This document shows, in pieces, positions 34,750-46,700 of a stretch of DNA of 64,000 bases. The stretch lies in NCBI GenBank assembly GCA_963576725.1, contig OY755252.1:21724450-21788449 (forward strand), read 5' to 3'. The position numbers and the translations under genes are program-made. Numbering within the stretch: the stretch's first letter is position 1; every line of letters begins with the position of its first letter. Source of the stretch: Azorinus chamasolen (lineage: Eukaryota; Mollusca; Bivalvia; Cardiida; Solecurtidae). The notes under the pieces were generated by a model. The model was given only the letters and a program-made list of their open reading frames with translations. It searched no databases and was not told where the DNA came from.

Positions 34750-35015
34750 AAATATCACGGATGTACTACGGTTGTTTGATCCGTGGTCGAATTTTGAACA
34801 TGTGAAAACATTGGCACGGCTATATAAGTACTACTACGTATAACTACGGCTAAATCACAGAAAACTACGGTTTTACAAGTACTAAATGTACTACGTATGA
34901 CTACGGCTAAAGTACAGAAAGCTACGGACCAATACAGATTGTCATGAATTATGTCGGGTCGTATCCGTAGCTAATCATGCGTCAAATCCCTGAATGTGCG
35001 ACCTAGGCATTACAG
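34750..35015 (+). repeat. Dispersed CGGATGTACTACGG-type repeat, copy 2
   Basis: Matches 33260-33600. It has an extra internal duplication of tacaagtact..gtactacgta..gactacggctaaa. Confidence 0.75.
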
Positions 35016-35705
35016 AGAGAGTAACACTGGAGAGAGAGACATACGTATGAAAAAACTACATGTACTTGAGAAACAGAGAGAAAGAGTGATAGAGAGAAAT
35101 TGACAGCTACAGAGAGAGAAGAAACAGAAAAAAGAGACTGATAAAGGGAGACACAGAGACAGAGAGACTCAGGGGACAGCGAGATGTACATACACTGGCA
35201 GGGAGGGTGTCAATGACCGTGGCATAGAGAGAGTGTGATAGTGAGAGAGAGACGGTGGAAATGATAGTTGGAAGGACAAGAAAAGTGATATGGAAGAGGC
35301 CAGTGAGAGAGTGTGTGTTATGTGACACGAACTATACTATCCGAAAACTAATCTGTTTAAACTTGGTGCATAATTATAAAAGAGAGGAGTGACAAGGACA
35401 GACAAACAAAGAGAGACAGAGATAGACAGACGGAAAAGAGACAGAGGTAGAAGAGACAGTTATAGAGATAGAGATATACAGTGACAGGCACAGGGAGAGT
35501 GGGATACATAGACAGAGAGTGACAGAGACAGACAGATAGGGAGACAGGGAGAGTCTAATGGTGTCGGGGATATATAGAGACAGAAAGAGGGAGGGACACA
35601 GAATCAGAGAGAAATTGAGAAAGAAGGCGACAGAGGGAGAACTGATTGTGACAGAGACAGGCAGCGAGGGTGCCAAAAAGAGAGACAATTGGGAAAGACA
35701 GTGAA
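35016..35705 (+). repeat. Polypurine tract (GAGA-rich)
   Basis: G/A-biased top strand (gagagagaaacagaga-like), broken at 35330-35385 by ordinary sequence. It is the strand-opposite of the pyrimidine tract at 33630. Confidence 0.9.
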
Positions 35706-35857
35706 TAAAGTGGTATATGATACGAAAACTAATATTTTACAATAAGCACATAAGCACGTTATACTTATAGACTATAAACTAGAATGGACTATTCCGAAAT
35801 GCAAACAGGTCAAGCTTATGGTGAATATGTAGGGATTGTTCTAAATAAAATTGTTAC

Positions 35858-35935
35858 ATGACAAATAGTGCAGATCCTGGTAAGAGGCTCCTCTAGGAAT
35901 CCTCTTATCTGGGTCTACACTGTTTGAAAAGGACA
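35858..35935. repeat. Isolated C-type hairpin core
   Basis: aatagtgcagatcctggtaa, gaggctcctctaggaatcct and atctgggtctacactgtttg form the core without MITE ends. Confidence 0.65.
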
Positions 35936-36134
35936 TCTGATCACGAAACGTTTGGAAATAGTTCTTACCCCTGGGTTCTTCATTTCTGACAACATCTCTG
36001 AATCGGCAGCTGGTGTACGAACTTAACAGATACAGAGCAAAAAGTGTCACTAACTGTGTCATCCTCTTACGCAGCGTTTGAATTAAATGCAATACTGAAA
36101 CAGAGCAGCAATAACTAAAATCGTCATTTCTAAT

Positions 36135-36900
36135 TGCAAAAGTAGACAGTCCAACAGGAAAAGCCACAAACAAGGCGCTACTACAACCAAAACATCGATA
36201 GAAAATAAGTGGACCACACGCGCGCGCATGCACACACACGCGCAAGATATAGATTTAAAAAAACAACAAACATACAAGTACAAAGAAACAAAACAACCAT
36301 AAATTGACTTCTGTATTTGCCACCGCAGTTATTGTAGATTAGTCGGAGAGGGGACAAGTTCCAAGGCGGCACTCCTGCTTTCAGCCTACGGTCAATTTTG
36401 TTTTTTAATATGCTTAATGTTTAATGTGTTTCGTCTTGATATGCGTCCTGTTATGTTTTGTCTTGTGGCTTTACCGTTTCTCGTTAGATGGTGTTTGATG
36501 CGGTGTCATTCCGTGTGTGGCTCTCCCTGTTTGACTATTTTTCCATATTAATTACACTGTTTGTTTTTTAGTGTGGGGATGGAATAAGTATGAGGTTGGG
36601 CGCCTCTAAACCGGTTTAACCCCAGTGACATTTGTCACTGACCGTTCCAAGGCGGTACTTCCATCTTCCCCCTATTGTTCGTTTGTTATGTCTGTGCGTC
36701 TCTTTGTGTCTTTTATATATATACATTTGCTGTTTGTCGTTGTGGTGCTGTTTAGGCGGTTGTGTGTTTTGTATGCGGTGTTTCCTGCATGACTCATACA
36801 TGTACTTTTACTACTTTTTCACATAACAGTAAGGTCGATAAAGAGAGTACCAACTTGGAATGGTCAGAAGAAAAATACACCACTGGGGGTTTAAACCGGT
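36135..36900. repeat. Nested family A fragments in both orientations
   Basis: 36135-36300 is a reverse-strand A piece (caacaggaaaagccacaaac, caaaacatcgatag). 36310-36545 is a forward diverged piece (attgtagattagtcggagag). 36550-36830 is a forward A copy (gtgtggggatggaataagta, taaaccggtttaac, tgcatgactcatacatgtac). 36835-36900 is a reverse piece ending gggggtttaaaccggtcc. Confidence 0.65.
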
Positions 36901-36960
36901 CCTATTTTGTAACTACTCTTTAGAATCGGCTTGAACATCTGGTTTGGTGAGAAAATAAAT
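36900..36960. repeat. Family L half
   Basis: cctattttgtaactactctt, tagaatcgg, aacatctggtttggtgagaa. Confidence 0.55.
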
Positions 36961-38256
36961 GAGATATTCTTGAAAATGTTTTAACTTACGGATTTTATGT
37001 TGTCTTTTTCTGAAAAGCATTTATAAGTATCACTCAACCAAAGGCGACTTTATGCAGTACTAAAGATTTAAGATGATAATGAGAAGCACGGTGCAAGTCC
37101 TGATCAGAGAGTCCCTGCTTAGAAATATGTATGACAAATGCATGTGTCATACAATTCATATTCGAAATAATAAAGTTCTTCGTTATTATCCTTAGCCAAG
37201 CGAAGATATCGGACGAGAGTCTTTACTGTTTGTTATTTCACTGTCACATGTTTTCACCAGCAAATTGTTTCAATTTGCATAACTTTACCTTATAATTGAG
37301 TTCAACAATTAATAGCCAACCGTTAAAATACGCAAAATCATACTTTGCGCCAGTGTATGAAAAATGGATCTGCTGCTTTGCATGCGAAGCATAAACATTT
37401 CGACAAAAATCCTCTTCCGTCATTTGATAATGTCAGAAAATACACCGTCAGGTTTGATGATGAGTTACTGCGGATTTAATAAGTGCCAAACAGTAAAACG
37501 GACTAAACCATGATCATATGCTACATTTTCAGCGCGCCGGTTAGTATTGTAAAACACTGTTTGCAAATACATACTTTACATTTCTCACGCTTATAAATTT
37601 CAACTTACATACCGTAAATGCGTTAAAGTCCTATAATTGTTGTATACACTGATACGTCTCTGAGCCTTTGTGCTAGTGCTGCATATTTATTTGAATATTT
37701 GAAGACAAAGTAAGTATTAGCTTGATTAAATATTTCAATATCGATTCAAAACCAGTTATATTAGATACAAATGATAACGATTAGTCTGTATTAATAGCGA
37801 ACATTAGCTCTATCGTTTTGAATAGCACCTTATGAACGAAAATCAAAACAGATAACTAAACAGACGTCTGACGAACATATGTCTAAATTGATACCCCCTT
37901 AAACCATACTCAATGAATACGCCGTTCTACGCCTTTGCAAACAGAGAAGATCCATGCCAGACGCCTCAAGTATGTTCGATGAGATCCATGGTTTCTTGGT
38001 ATATTGCCTTTTACTTGCTAGCAGTGTCAGTCATGCAATTGTTAATGCTGTTGTGAAAATGTCGAAGTCAATCTCTTCAATACCAAGAATGTAACAAAAT
38101 GTAACAAAACAAATAACTAAACGTTACGACAATTCATTTGAAAGAAGATACCTTCACAAAACACCATCTGAAGCAAACTATCAGACTTTAACGGCAACCT
38201 ATCAGGCCAATACAATGCCTGAAAAGACACAAATGCCAAATCATTTAAATGTTTAT
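36961..38256. other. No gene recognised
   Basis: AT-rich. A degraded C core lies near 37918-37990 (acgcctttgcaaacagagaa). Confidence 0.4.
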
Positions 38257-38360
38257 GTTTCTAAGCGTCTCACTTGTATCCGGGAGAGACCGTGATTTGA
38301 ACCCCGGAGCTCCGGACTTGTAGTCAAACGGGTTACCACTAGACTACCGCACACCATGTG
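38257..38360 (-). repeat. tRNA-derived SINE head
   Basis: The reverse strand reads gcggtagtctagtggtaacc (A box), then tccggagctccggggttcaa (B box region). Related to the SINE at 1380. The anticodon arm does not form cleanly. Confidence 0.55.
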
Positions 38361-38404
38361 CATGAAAAGCTTACGTCATTCAGTTTCTACATGTTTTCCT
38401 ATGG

Positions 38405-38690
38405 AAAAGTAGTAAAGTCAAGCAGGCAAAGCCACATGCAAGACGCAACCACCACCAAAACACCGATAGACAGCATGACACACACACACAAACACACAAC
38501 CACACACCCAAACGCACACACACACACACACACGAAATGAACACAGAAAACACCAAAATACACACAAGAAACAGGGACAAACGTTCCACAACATGAACAA
38601 ACAACAAGCACAAAGACGCAAGGCAAACAAAAGGAAGGGTGACAAAGAGAGTACCGCCTTGGCACGGTCAGCAGCAAAAACACCACTGTC
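38405..38690 (-). repeat. Family A repeat, truncating the zinc-finger remnant
   Basis: Complete A2-type copy from ggaaaagtagtaaagtcaag to agcagcaaaaacaccactg, with a (CA)n tract at 38480-38535. Zinc-finger sequence begins immediately to the right. Confidence 0.85.
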
Positions 38691-39278
38691 TAGCATATGA
38701 AATCGACTTTCCGCAAGGGCAACGTTTTTCCTTCTTTTCGTGCACTCCTTTCATGTGTGCCTTCAGGGAGTTCGTGGTCTTATAGTTTTTATTGCATTCG
38801 CAAGTCTGGGTTCCTGACTGCCACAAGTATTCATGTGGCGTTTCAAGCTGTGTTTGAAAGCAAATTCCTTTTTGCACATGGTGCAAGAGTATGGTATTGC
38901 ATCCATGTTGATTGTTCACATGTCCAAGATACGCTGCCCTTTCATAAAACGTCTTGTGACATATTGCAAAGGTGAACTTGGCATCGTTTGTGTGAACCAT
39001 GGCCCTGTGTCTTCGAAGTGAAAAACGTGTATTAAAGCATTTAGAGCACACGTCACACTGCACCTTGATACATTTATGCACAGTCTTTTTGTGTCGGTAC
39101 ATGTTTCGCGCGAACGGGATGTGTACGGACATGAATTATACATCAGCTTTTGTATCATCCTTGCTCGTGCCCCTGTGCTGGCATCGACATTCTCTAATGC
39201 GACGTGTGAACTGCTTGTGGAATTTTCAGTAGAAGGGGGCTGATGCGCCTGCTTGACAGAGTTGTTATTATTATCGTC
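38691..39278 (-). pseudogene. C2H2 zinc-finger gene remnant
   Basis: On the - strand an acceptor (cttatgtttcag) at 39279-39280 opens DDNNNNSVKQAHQPPSTENS, then ALENVDAST and MYNSCPY. After a frameshift near 39120-39140 come PFARNMYRHKKTVH, the full finger CDVCSKCFNTRFSLRRHRAM-VH, a degraded finger (AICHKTFYERAAYLGHVNNQ-H) and CECNKNYKTTNSLKAHMKGV-H. A CPCGKSISYAR stub follows, where family A cuts in. Canonical spacing is C-x2-C-x12-H-x4-H. It is a probable DNA-binding transcription factor remnant, disabled by the frameshift, the lost Cys of one finger and the insertion. The exon acceptor argues against a simple retrocopy. Confidence 0.65.
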
Positions 39279-39987
39279 CTGAAACATAAGATACATGTAC
39301 GGCTTCAACACAAAGTATGAAATAGGAAGTTAATTTTGTCCACCCATCAATTTTTAGAATAATAGGGAAATAAAAGCTTATCTGATCACTTTAAGATAAT
39401 AATAGTACCAAATCAAAATAACTCAAAATGAGTCAACTTCATTTATCATATTAAGAGAAATTGGTCTAAATGCAAGTAAACAATAACTAAGATCCGGACA
39501 TTTTTTATAACACACAATGTTTCAAACAGTTTCAAGTAACAATCTATATCACATGTAATACACTAAAATATTTACCGTGTCTGTTCCACTACCGTCTGTT
39601 CCTGCTACTCAATCTTCAAATGAAATGTTTAACTACTTCATTATTGCTGTGGTCAACTGGTAAGAGAGGTCTTGTTATACAAGCCATCTACATTCAATCT
39701 TCTAAGCAGTGATGAGATGCTACGGTATGTTGACAGACATGATGACAGTATCAATGCTGTTTCATCATCACTAATATTTTAAGAAATGCTTCGGCATATA
39801 CAAAATGAATACGAATACCTTGCAGATATACATAAGAACTAACCTTTCGTCCTCATTCCGGTCATTTTTTCTAGAAAAGGCACGTTGATGTAAGTAAATA
39901 ATGAAACGTTTACATAAAATGTTGCGAACCATCCACTGGACGTCGTTGCGAACCGCCTCTCGTGATACTTCGTTGGCCCACAGTGAT
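39279..39987. other. No gene recognised (upstream of zinc-finger remnant)
   Basis: Possibly intron of the zinc-finger gene on the - strand; no further exon identified. Confidence 0.4.
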
Positions 39988-40355
39988 CATATACACTTTG
40001 ATGATAGTTTTCTAATAACATCGTACCACATATATGACTATTCTGTAATAAAATTATAAGAGACCGTTTCATTCACTATAACAAAGATTTTAGTAGTTAT
40101 TAACTGTAAAACACAATGTGTATGATACGATACATAGGCACACTAACAAACAGACTGAACGAAATCAGCCTCAATTCTATCCACAGTTTCAGAATATAAC
40201 CAAAAAAATTGTATCAAGTTTAATCACTGACGAAAATGATTTGTATGGCAAATGCATGGCAAACAGTGCGGACAAAGGGCTCAATCGGGAGCCTTTGATC
40301 AGGGTCTACACAGTTTGAAAATGCCTGTATACTCGTTTTCCAAGCATTAATGATT

Positions 40356-40413
40356 TTGGTGGTGGTTGCGTCTTGCATGTGGCTTTGCCTGCTTGACTTT
40401 ACTACTTTTCCAT
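40356..40413 (+). repeat. Family A 3'-end fragment
   Basis: ttttggtggtggttgcgtct ... gactttactacttttccatt, absent at the matching place in S2 copy 2 (near 46920). Only the last ~58 bases of A are inserted. Confidence 0.8.
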
Positions 40414-40511
40414 TTATACATGTATAACACGTTTGTTTTGTAATCATGTAACTTTCAGTTGATTTTCACAGTTTGTGACTTGCATCTCATGTGTGTGTCT
40501 TTGTAATAAAA

Positions 40512-40703
40512 TGCAGTAAAACCTCTTTATAACGGCATTAACGTAATTAACGGCCACTAAATTGTATTAAATAGTTGGTATTTAGGGTAGGTGGCTGCTT
40601 AAAGCAAGGTGAAAGTAAAACAGAACGCTCCTATACAGCCATCTGCCGTTAACCGAAACTACTTGATGTAATTTAGTGGCCGTTATAGAGAGAATTTACT
40701 GTA
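40512..40703. mobile_element. Family D MITE
   Basis: The ends are gcagtaaaacctctttataa and gttatagagagaatttactg, flanked by TA/TG-like bases. Half of the core hairpin is deleted (cagaacgctcctata, then cagccatctgcc). Confidence 0.75.
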
Positions 40704-40821
40704 TTTCATTTCCAATCCAAATCCACAATTGGTGACAAGGCATTTGTATGAACACTGCAGATTCAATGATTTTTGAGATTGTTGTTGATATGTTTGAAAT
40801 AGATTTTCTTTATTTAATATT

Positions 40822-41330
40822 TAGCCCTCTACGAAGGCGACCTATTAAATCCGGAAGCGGAAGGCGGACGTCAAATATTTGTACTATCCCGTTTTTGTCG
40901 TATCCTTTATTACTTTTCTACAGTTACCCTGTTTGTAGCTCAATCATAGAGTACACTAGCGAAAGGTGGATACAGTTTGTTTCACTTAAATTTGTTTCGT
41001 TTTACATGTTAATCTACCACTTTATTTTTTTCGCGGTTGTTTTAGCTTAGTCGGAGAGGGGGTACGTTTATTTACACTGTTTGTCTGTAAGGGTGGGGAT
41101 GGAATAAGTATGAGATTGGTCGCCCCTAAACCGGTTTAAACCCAAGTGACTTTTGTCACTGACAGTTTCAAGGCGGTGCATCTATCTTCGCCCTATTTTT
41201 TGTTTCGTATTTAGACGTCTCTTTAAATTGTTGGTATGTACATTTGCTGTGTTTTCTTGTGTTGTTGTTCGGGTGGATGTTTGTTCTGTATGTGTGTTTC
41301 CTGCACGACTCATATTTGTACTTGCGTAAA
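40822..41330 (+). repeat. Family A repeat, long form
   Basis: Starts agccctctacgaaggcgacc, then aatccggaagcggaaggcgg, ctcaatcatagagtacacta, ggtggggatggaataagtat, taaaccggtttaaa and gtttcctgcacgactcat. Confidence 0.8.
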
Positions 41331-41431
41331 AAAGAACAGCTTTCTTTATAGAAACACCAAAGTGAACGTGTTCCGTTTTATCATGGTTGTTTTGCCAGTC
41401 CTGTGACGATATTCTGTGTATATTTAATTAT

Positions 41432-41635
41432 ATCATTTGAAAGCAAAGGTAGCAATGCTAAAAGAGAAAATTGCAGACTCGGTTTTATTGAGTCTGTTCA
41501 GGCGTAGCATTTAAAAGTGCAACACTACTCAACTATTCACGCCCCCTAGCACTGGATTAAGCAGTATTCAACTTTTAAAACCAATAACATCAAAACTTAT
41601 TTTCCCGAAGTACAAGAAATATAACAACAATGAGA
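41432..41635 (-). repeat. Family E repeat
   Basis: tttgaaagcaaaggtagcaa, attgcagactcggttttatt, gttcaggcgtagcatttaaa and accaataacatcaaaactta are E on the - strand. Confidence 0.75.
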
Positions 41636-41637
41636 AT

Positions 41638-41770
41638 GAGTGGTGATTTTGCTACTGACCGTGCCAAGGCGGTTCTCTCTTTGTCACCCTTACTTTTGTT
41701 TGTCTTGTGTCTGTGCTTGTGTTTTGTTCATGTTTGTCTCTGGTGCTTGTAGAGTCTGTGAGTACTTGAG
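41638..41770 (+). repeat. Family A fragment
   Basis: gtggtgattttgctactgac, cgtgccaaggcggttctctc and tgtttgtctctggtgcttgt; truncated at the right. Confidence 0.7.
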
Positions 41771-43620
41771 CTGGGTAAGTCATGATGGTGATATTAGATT
41801 TCGATTAATTTTGCATAAATATCCAAACTGCCCATTAACCCCTGAACTGAAATAAGAGACGGGTCTAATTTATCATATGCATATAGTTTAGATCCAGATG
41901 AGACGCCGAGTAACTCCGGTACATCATATCTATCTTTATATAAAGAAATATAAGAAATGCCTACTCTAAATCTTGAAAACCTGTTTGTTGAGCAGACGGC
42001 GAAGGTTGAATTGAAAGGACGCAGAGTAACGCTTTCAACAGTTTAAAAATTTAGCAATCATAATTTAGCAATAGAATCAACATACCAAAGTGTAAGAACA
42101 CATATTGACAGCATGATAAGATTTACTCACACAGCCTTTGCAAACCTTGAAATAATTATTGGGATAACAAGAGATGATTGAGATGTAGATTGAACGGATT
42201 CGATACTACCACGTCGTCTTGTCAATTTCATCCAATTCTTCTTCGAAATGAATTGCCTTAAGCTAGATTACAAATATACTTATTGGTACAAATGTATCAG
42301 TAACGAAGGCTCATCATTAAACAAGACAGTCACGTACACGTGCATGTAGACTGTAGACGCAAGATAATATCGTGCGAATTTACTCCATTATTAACGTCTA
42401 TATAAAAATAGACCACTAAGAGTTTTTATCAAAAGTATTCTACATACAGCTTTCACACTATATTTAGAACAGTAGGTCAGACATATTTTACCGTTTGTGT
42501 AACAGATTGCCTTTGGCCTACTGGTCTCGTTATGGTCCGAAACACGCTTCGAAAGCAAAGGAAACTAGTGATTTGGTTTATAAACGTGATTTGCTTAAGT
42601 CCAAGTAAGTATTTATTTCACATTTGCATGAGTTTCGTCTGACAAATCATATTACATTTTTACACTGTTTGTTTAACTATGGTGTGGTTGAGACACATGT
42701 GAGGTAAGGTCCTCATTAATCTAGTTTAAAGCCCAAGTGGCGTGTGTGTGCGTGGTGTGTGTGTGTTTGTGTTTGTATTTGAGTATATATGTATGCGTCT
42801 CACCTATTTTATATCGGTATTTTGGTAATGAATGCGTCGTATGTCTGGCTTTTCCCGCTTGAATTTTCTATATTTCTTGAATACTAAATCTAATGCTCTG
42901 TTTGATAATATGCTATTATATCAGAGTTACTAAATTCATACCGACTTTGTCTCATAGTGCACTGGAGACAACATTCTATGAAAAACAAATAAGGAGAGGT
43001 ATATATTTCCTCTGTCTAATGTGATAGATACTGTGCTGATACTGATATAGTGAAATCAGATACATTTGCAATTCATCCCCCGCATCTCAACAGAAGAATT
43101 AAAGAAAATGTATCCATGGGACACGGATACCACCGAATTTTTCTAAAGTGCAGAAACTCCATACTAATGCCCTATGCAAGATATAAGGAAGCTGGCATGT
43201 GTGATTCCTAAAAAAGTGAAATTATTTGATAGTGAGGACGACGACGACGCAAAACGAGAAGTGATCCCCATTTGTTGTGTCTGCGAAATGTAGGCGACAC
43301 AATGATTTACCATCAGCTAATATTTCGATATTTCTGTAAATACTAGAATTACAAATGCATAATAATATAACCATAATCAGGGAGAAGATTTGCAAACAAT
43401 CACCAAAATTCAATCAAAGTGTCGGCAAACAGGAAGAAGATGAACGACAGACCTGAAAAGGGGGAAACACGGTACAACTGAATATGATCATTCCAGCTTA
43501 CACAAGCCAATATATATTTGATTTTTACAGGACGTGCGTACGGACGTACGGGGTATACGTTCGTTTGTACCTAGGTATTAACGTTAGAACGGACATAATT
43601 AAAACTTAATGATCCCATCG
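41771..43620. other. No gene recognised
   Basis: A degraded C element (about 41835-41945) and a diverged family A piece (about 42660-42880, GT-rich). Otherwise AT-rich sequence with no exon. gtacggacgtac is a small palindrome at 43538. Confidence 0.4.
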
Positions 43621-43634
43621 CATAACGGCGGGGG

Positions 43635-43641
43635 TATAAAA
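43635..43641 (+). promoter_or_regulatory. TATA box of the C-type lectin gene
   Basis: TATAAAA in a local GC-rich context (cggcgggggTATAAAAcgcaccc), 62 bases upstream of the ATG at 43703. This predicts a start site near 43665-43670. Confidence 0.65.
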
Positions 43642-43702
43642 CGCACCCTTCAAAAAGTTATTCAATCTTTAGCTATTCTAAAGTTCGAAATAAAATAGCA
43701 AT

Positions 43703-46700
43703 ATGTGCATACAACAATTAATATTGCTGGTAACTGCATTTCAGCAAGTTGCTATTATACAAGTTGTCCTAATAAGTGGGTCGCATTCAACGGAAACTGT
43801 TACCTGTTCGGTCACGGCGATGTGATGACTTTCAATGACGCCAAGGTAAGTTGAAACCTAGCCTCATTCAAAGGACGCCTCAGTGTATTCAAATGAAACC
43901 AATGTAAAGTTAGAAGTTACAGTGAAAAGTTACAGTGAATTTTAATAAAGTCAAGATAAGGTTGCTACACAACCTTTATGGTACAATATCACTCAAAAGC
44001 AGTTACGGTGACTTTAAATGAAGCTTATGTAGAGCTGATACACAACCTACATCAAAGTAACTTTCAGCTAAGGTAAAGTTGACTACGAAAGACCGGCGGT
44101 GACATTTCCACTTCAAGATTTCACACAATAGAATTCATGATTTCACGATTTCACAATTTCATGATTTCATGATATCATGATTTCACGATTTCACGATTTC
44201 ACGATTTCACTTCAAAATTTCACAATTTCACGATTTCACGATTTCACAATTTCAAGATTTCACGACTTCACAATTTCTCGATTTCGCAATTTCAACCTCA
44301 TGTAAAATCTTTTAGCCACGTGGCACGCTGACGTAATTAAGGCAACAGAGTGGCTCTCGCCCTTGAAATCAGGATGGCAATTTGAAATCCATAAATACAC
44401 CTTTCTACGCCTTTGCAAACAGGCTAGACCCAGCTCAGACGACTCCTATAGGATTTAATCTTATTTAAAATCCATGATGTCATTATTTCTTACAGTTTAT
44501 TATTAATTAAATTCTCCTCCAGTACAGTGTCATACAAACATAAGACAATGATTTAACACAATAAACACATGATTGGCAATTCTCATGCATGAATATTCAT
44601 GCAGGAAAGGGTTAAACAATATTGATGGTGGACCTGAGGACAAGCTACATGCAAAATATGAAGGCCCTCGGCCCTACAGTTCTGGAAGGGAAGATTGTCA
44701 TAGTTTTCCGCCATTTCTTTCATCGTGGCTTTTACTTCAACATGTGCGTTTTGATGACGTCATAACAATTCAAATGGACTAAATGAAATCATGAAATCGT
44801 GAAATTGTGAAATCATGAAATTGTGAAATCGTGAAATTGTGAAATTGTGAAATTTTGAAGTGAAATCGTGAAATCGTGAAATTGTGAAATCGTGAAATTG
44901 TGAAATTGTGAAATCGTGAAATCGTGAAATTGTGAAATTTTGAAGTGAAACCGTGAAATTGTGAAATCATGAAATCCTGAAATCATGAAATTTTGAAGTG
45001 AAATCGTGAAATCGTGAAATTGTGAAATCGTGAAATCGTGAAATTTTGAAGTGAAATCGTGAAATCGTGAAATTGTGAAATCATGAAATCGTGAAATCAT
45101 GAATTGCTTTGTGTGAAATCTTGAAATGGAAATGTCACCGCCGGTCTTTCGTAGTTGACACTCAATCTGCTTCAATGGATATTACATTGATTTTATATAC
45201 ACTCACTTAAAATATATAAAGTGAAAATAATATCAATAGCTTCAGGAGATGACTTTTGATACTTCTCAAGCAAACAGTGCATAGAATAATCAAGAGGGTC
45301 ATCTGCCATTTGTTCTGGGTCGCGCCGTTTGGGTACGTCCTTATTGCATAATTACCTCTTGAATATCATGTATGAAATAATCACTCTGTCCATATTAGTA
45401 ACGTAATATTTATATTAATGAGATTATCAACATGATATGAACTAAAATGATTAGTACAGGAAAGGTAATATCAGATCTATATTATTACGCAAGTAGATAC
45501 TGACTAGACGATAAATAAAGGAGTCATCCGATCAGGGTTTATTCGGTTCATAAAGGTGTTAGTTGGGATATATATGTGGTAAATGTGTAAGGAACAATAA
45601 ACACGATCATTGAAATAAGACACATATAATGGTGACTTGAATATTAGTCATTCGAATTAGGGTGTACATGTACATCCGCGGATATCCGACCAGTTTTCCT
45701 ATCAATTTGTCATCAAAACGTTAACATATGAAAAGTTGACCATTCGTTTAGAAGAGACTAAACCATTAAATTGCAGGTTTATAAACAATGCGTTTAATAA
45801 ACCAAAATAAATTAATTCAAACGACCACCCTTTTCATATTCGTACAGAAAGTAATATTCTTATTTCAGCGGTACTGTCAGCTGAATGGAGGCGACTTGGT
45901 GCATATTGAGAATGCAGTGGAGAATAATTTTCTTGCTGAAACAGTGCAAGCCTTCAAACGTGAGTATGTCAAATGCATGTATGTACAATATTGTCATCCC
46001 CAGGAAGACCGAGGTGAAGTTTTGTAACATAATGGTGTCCTTTGACTGCTATTCCCTTGTAAATCAACTTAACCCAGATAAAACATCGCCTGTAGGAACA
46101 GTCTGATCAGGTTCTGCTCTGTTTAGTAATAACATACATGATAGAGATGTTATTATCTACGGCCGGTCATGGCATAACACTTCCTGTACCTTTTACTTAT
46201 ACAAAGAAGATTAAGATACATAATGAGCAGAGTATGTTATAAATAACTATCCAGTAACGGGTTAAACCTGACATGTGTTGTAAGGACATGATTGTAAATA
46301 TGCAACGATAAAGATCGATGCGAGAATGATCATGCGATATTGTAGAAATATGGTGGGCTTAGTTTTCAATGTCAAAATGATGACCTGGTCGGCCAACTTT
46401 GCCCAAAACAAGTTTGCCAACGTGAAAAAATTGAATGTATCAATATTTCAAAACCTGGGGTCAATCTCTTGGTTTTATCCCAATAGGAAGCGTTCCCATA
46501 TATCATAGCGAAGACTGTGTACCTATGAACAATGTAAAACACATTTTTTATTTATTTGAATCTCAATTATATACACTTTGATAATAATTTTCTAAATTAC
46601 ATCTAATCACGAATATGACCATTCTGTAATGGAATTACAAATGACCGTTTCATTCACTGTAACAAACATTTTAATAGTTATTAACTGTAAAACACAATGT

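Larger units (their letters stand above)
39988..40800 (+). repeat. Segmental duplication S2, copy 1
   Basis: Aligns with 46568-47026 and then 50402-50500. Shared: atatacactttgat, gaccgtttcattcact, agttattaactgtaaaacac, aatgatttgtat, gatcagggtctaca, gaaaatgcctgtatactcgt, tacatgtataacacgtttgt, tccaaatccacaat and gaacactgcag. Insertions private to this copy are a 58-bp family A fragment (40356-40413) and a D MITE (40512-40703). Confidence 0.85.

Noticed and set aside
35003..35688. Ser/Leu-rich open frames on the - strand
   Set aside because: Translation of the polypurine tract complement; no real protein signature.
36210..36245. Alternating cgcgcgcatg/cacaca as possible regulatory Z-DNA
   Set aside because: It is the GT/CA segment normal to family A copies; nothing beyond composition supports a role.
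35841..36245. 134-codon open frame on the - strand
   Set aside because: It overlaps a hairpin core and family A pieces; the middle has a hydrophobic stretch but no recognised domain, splice support or homologous copy.
44779..45175. Repetitive FHDFTISRFHNFTIS open frames
   Set aside because: Translation of the 8-bp satellite in a palindrome arm; an intact frame is expected by chance for this unit.
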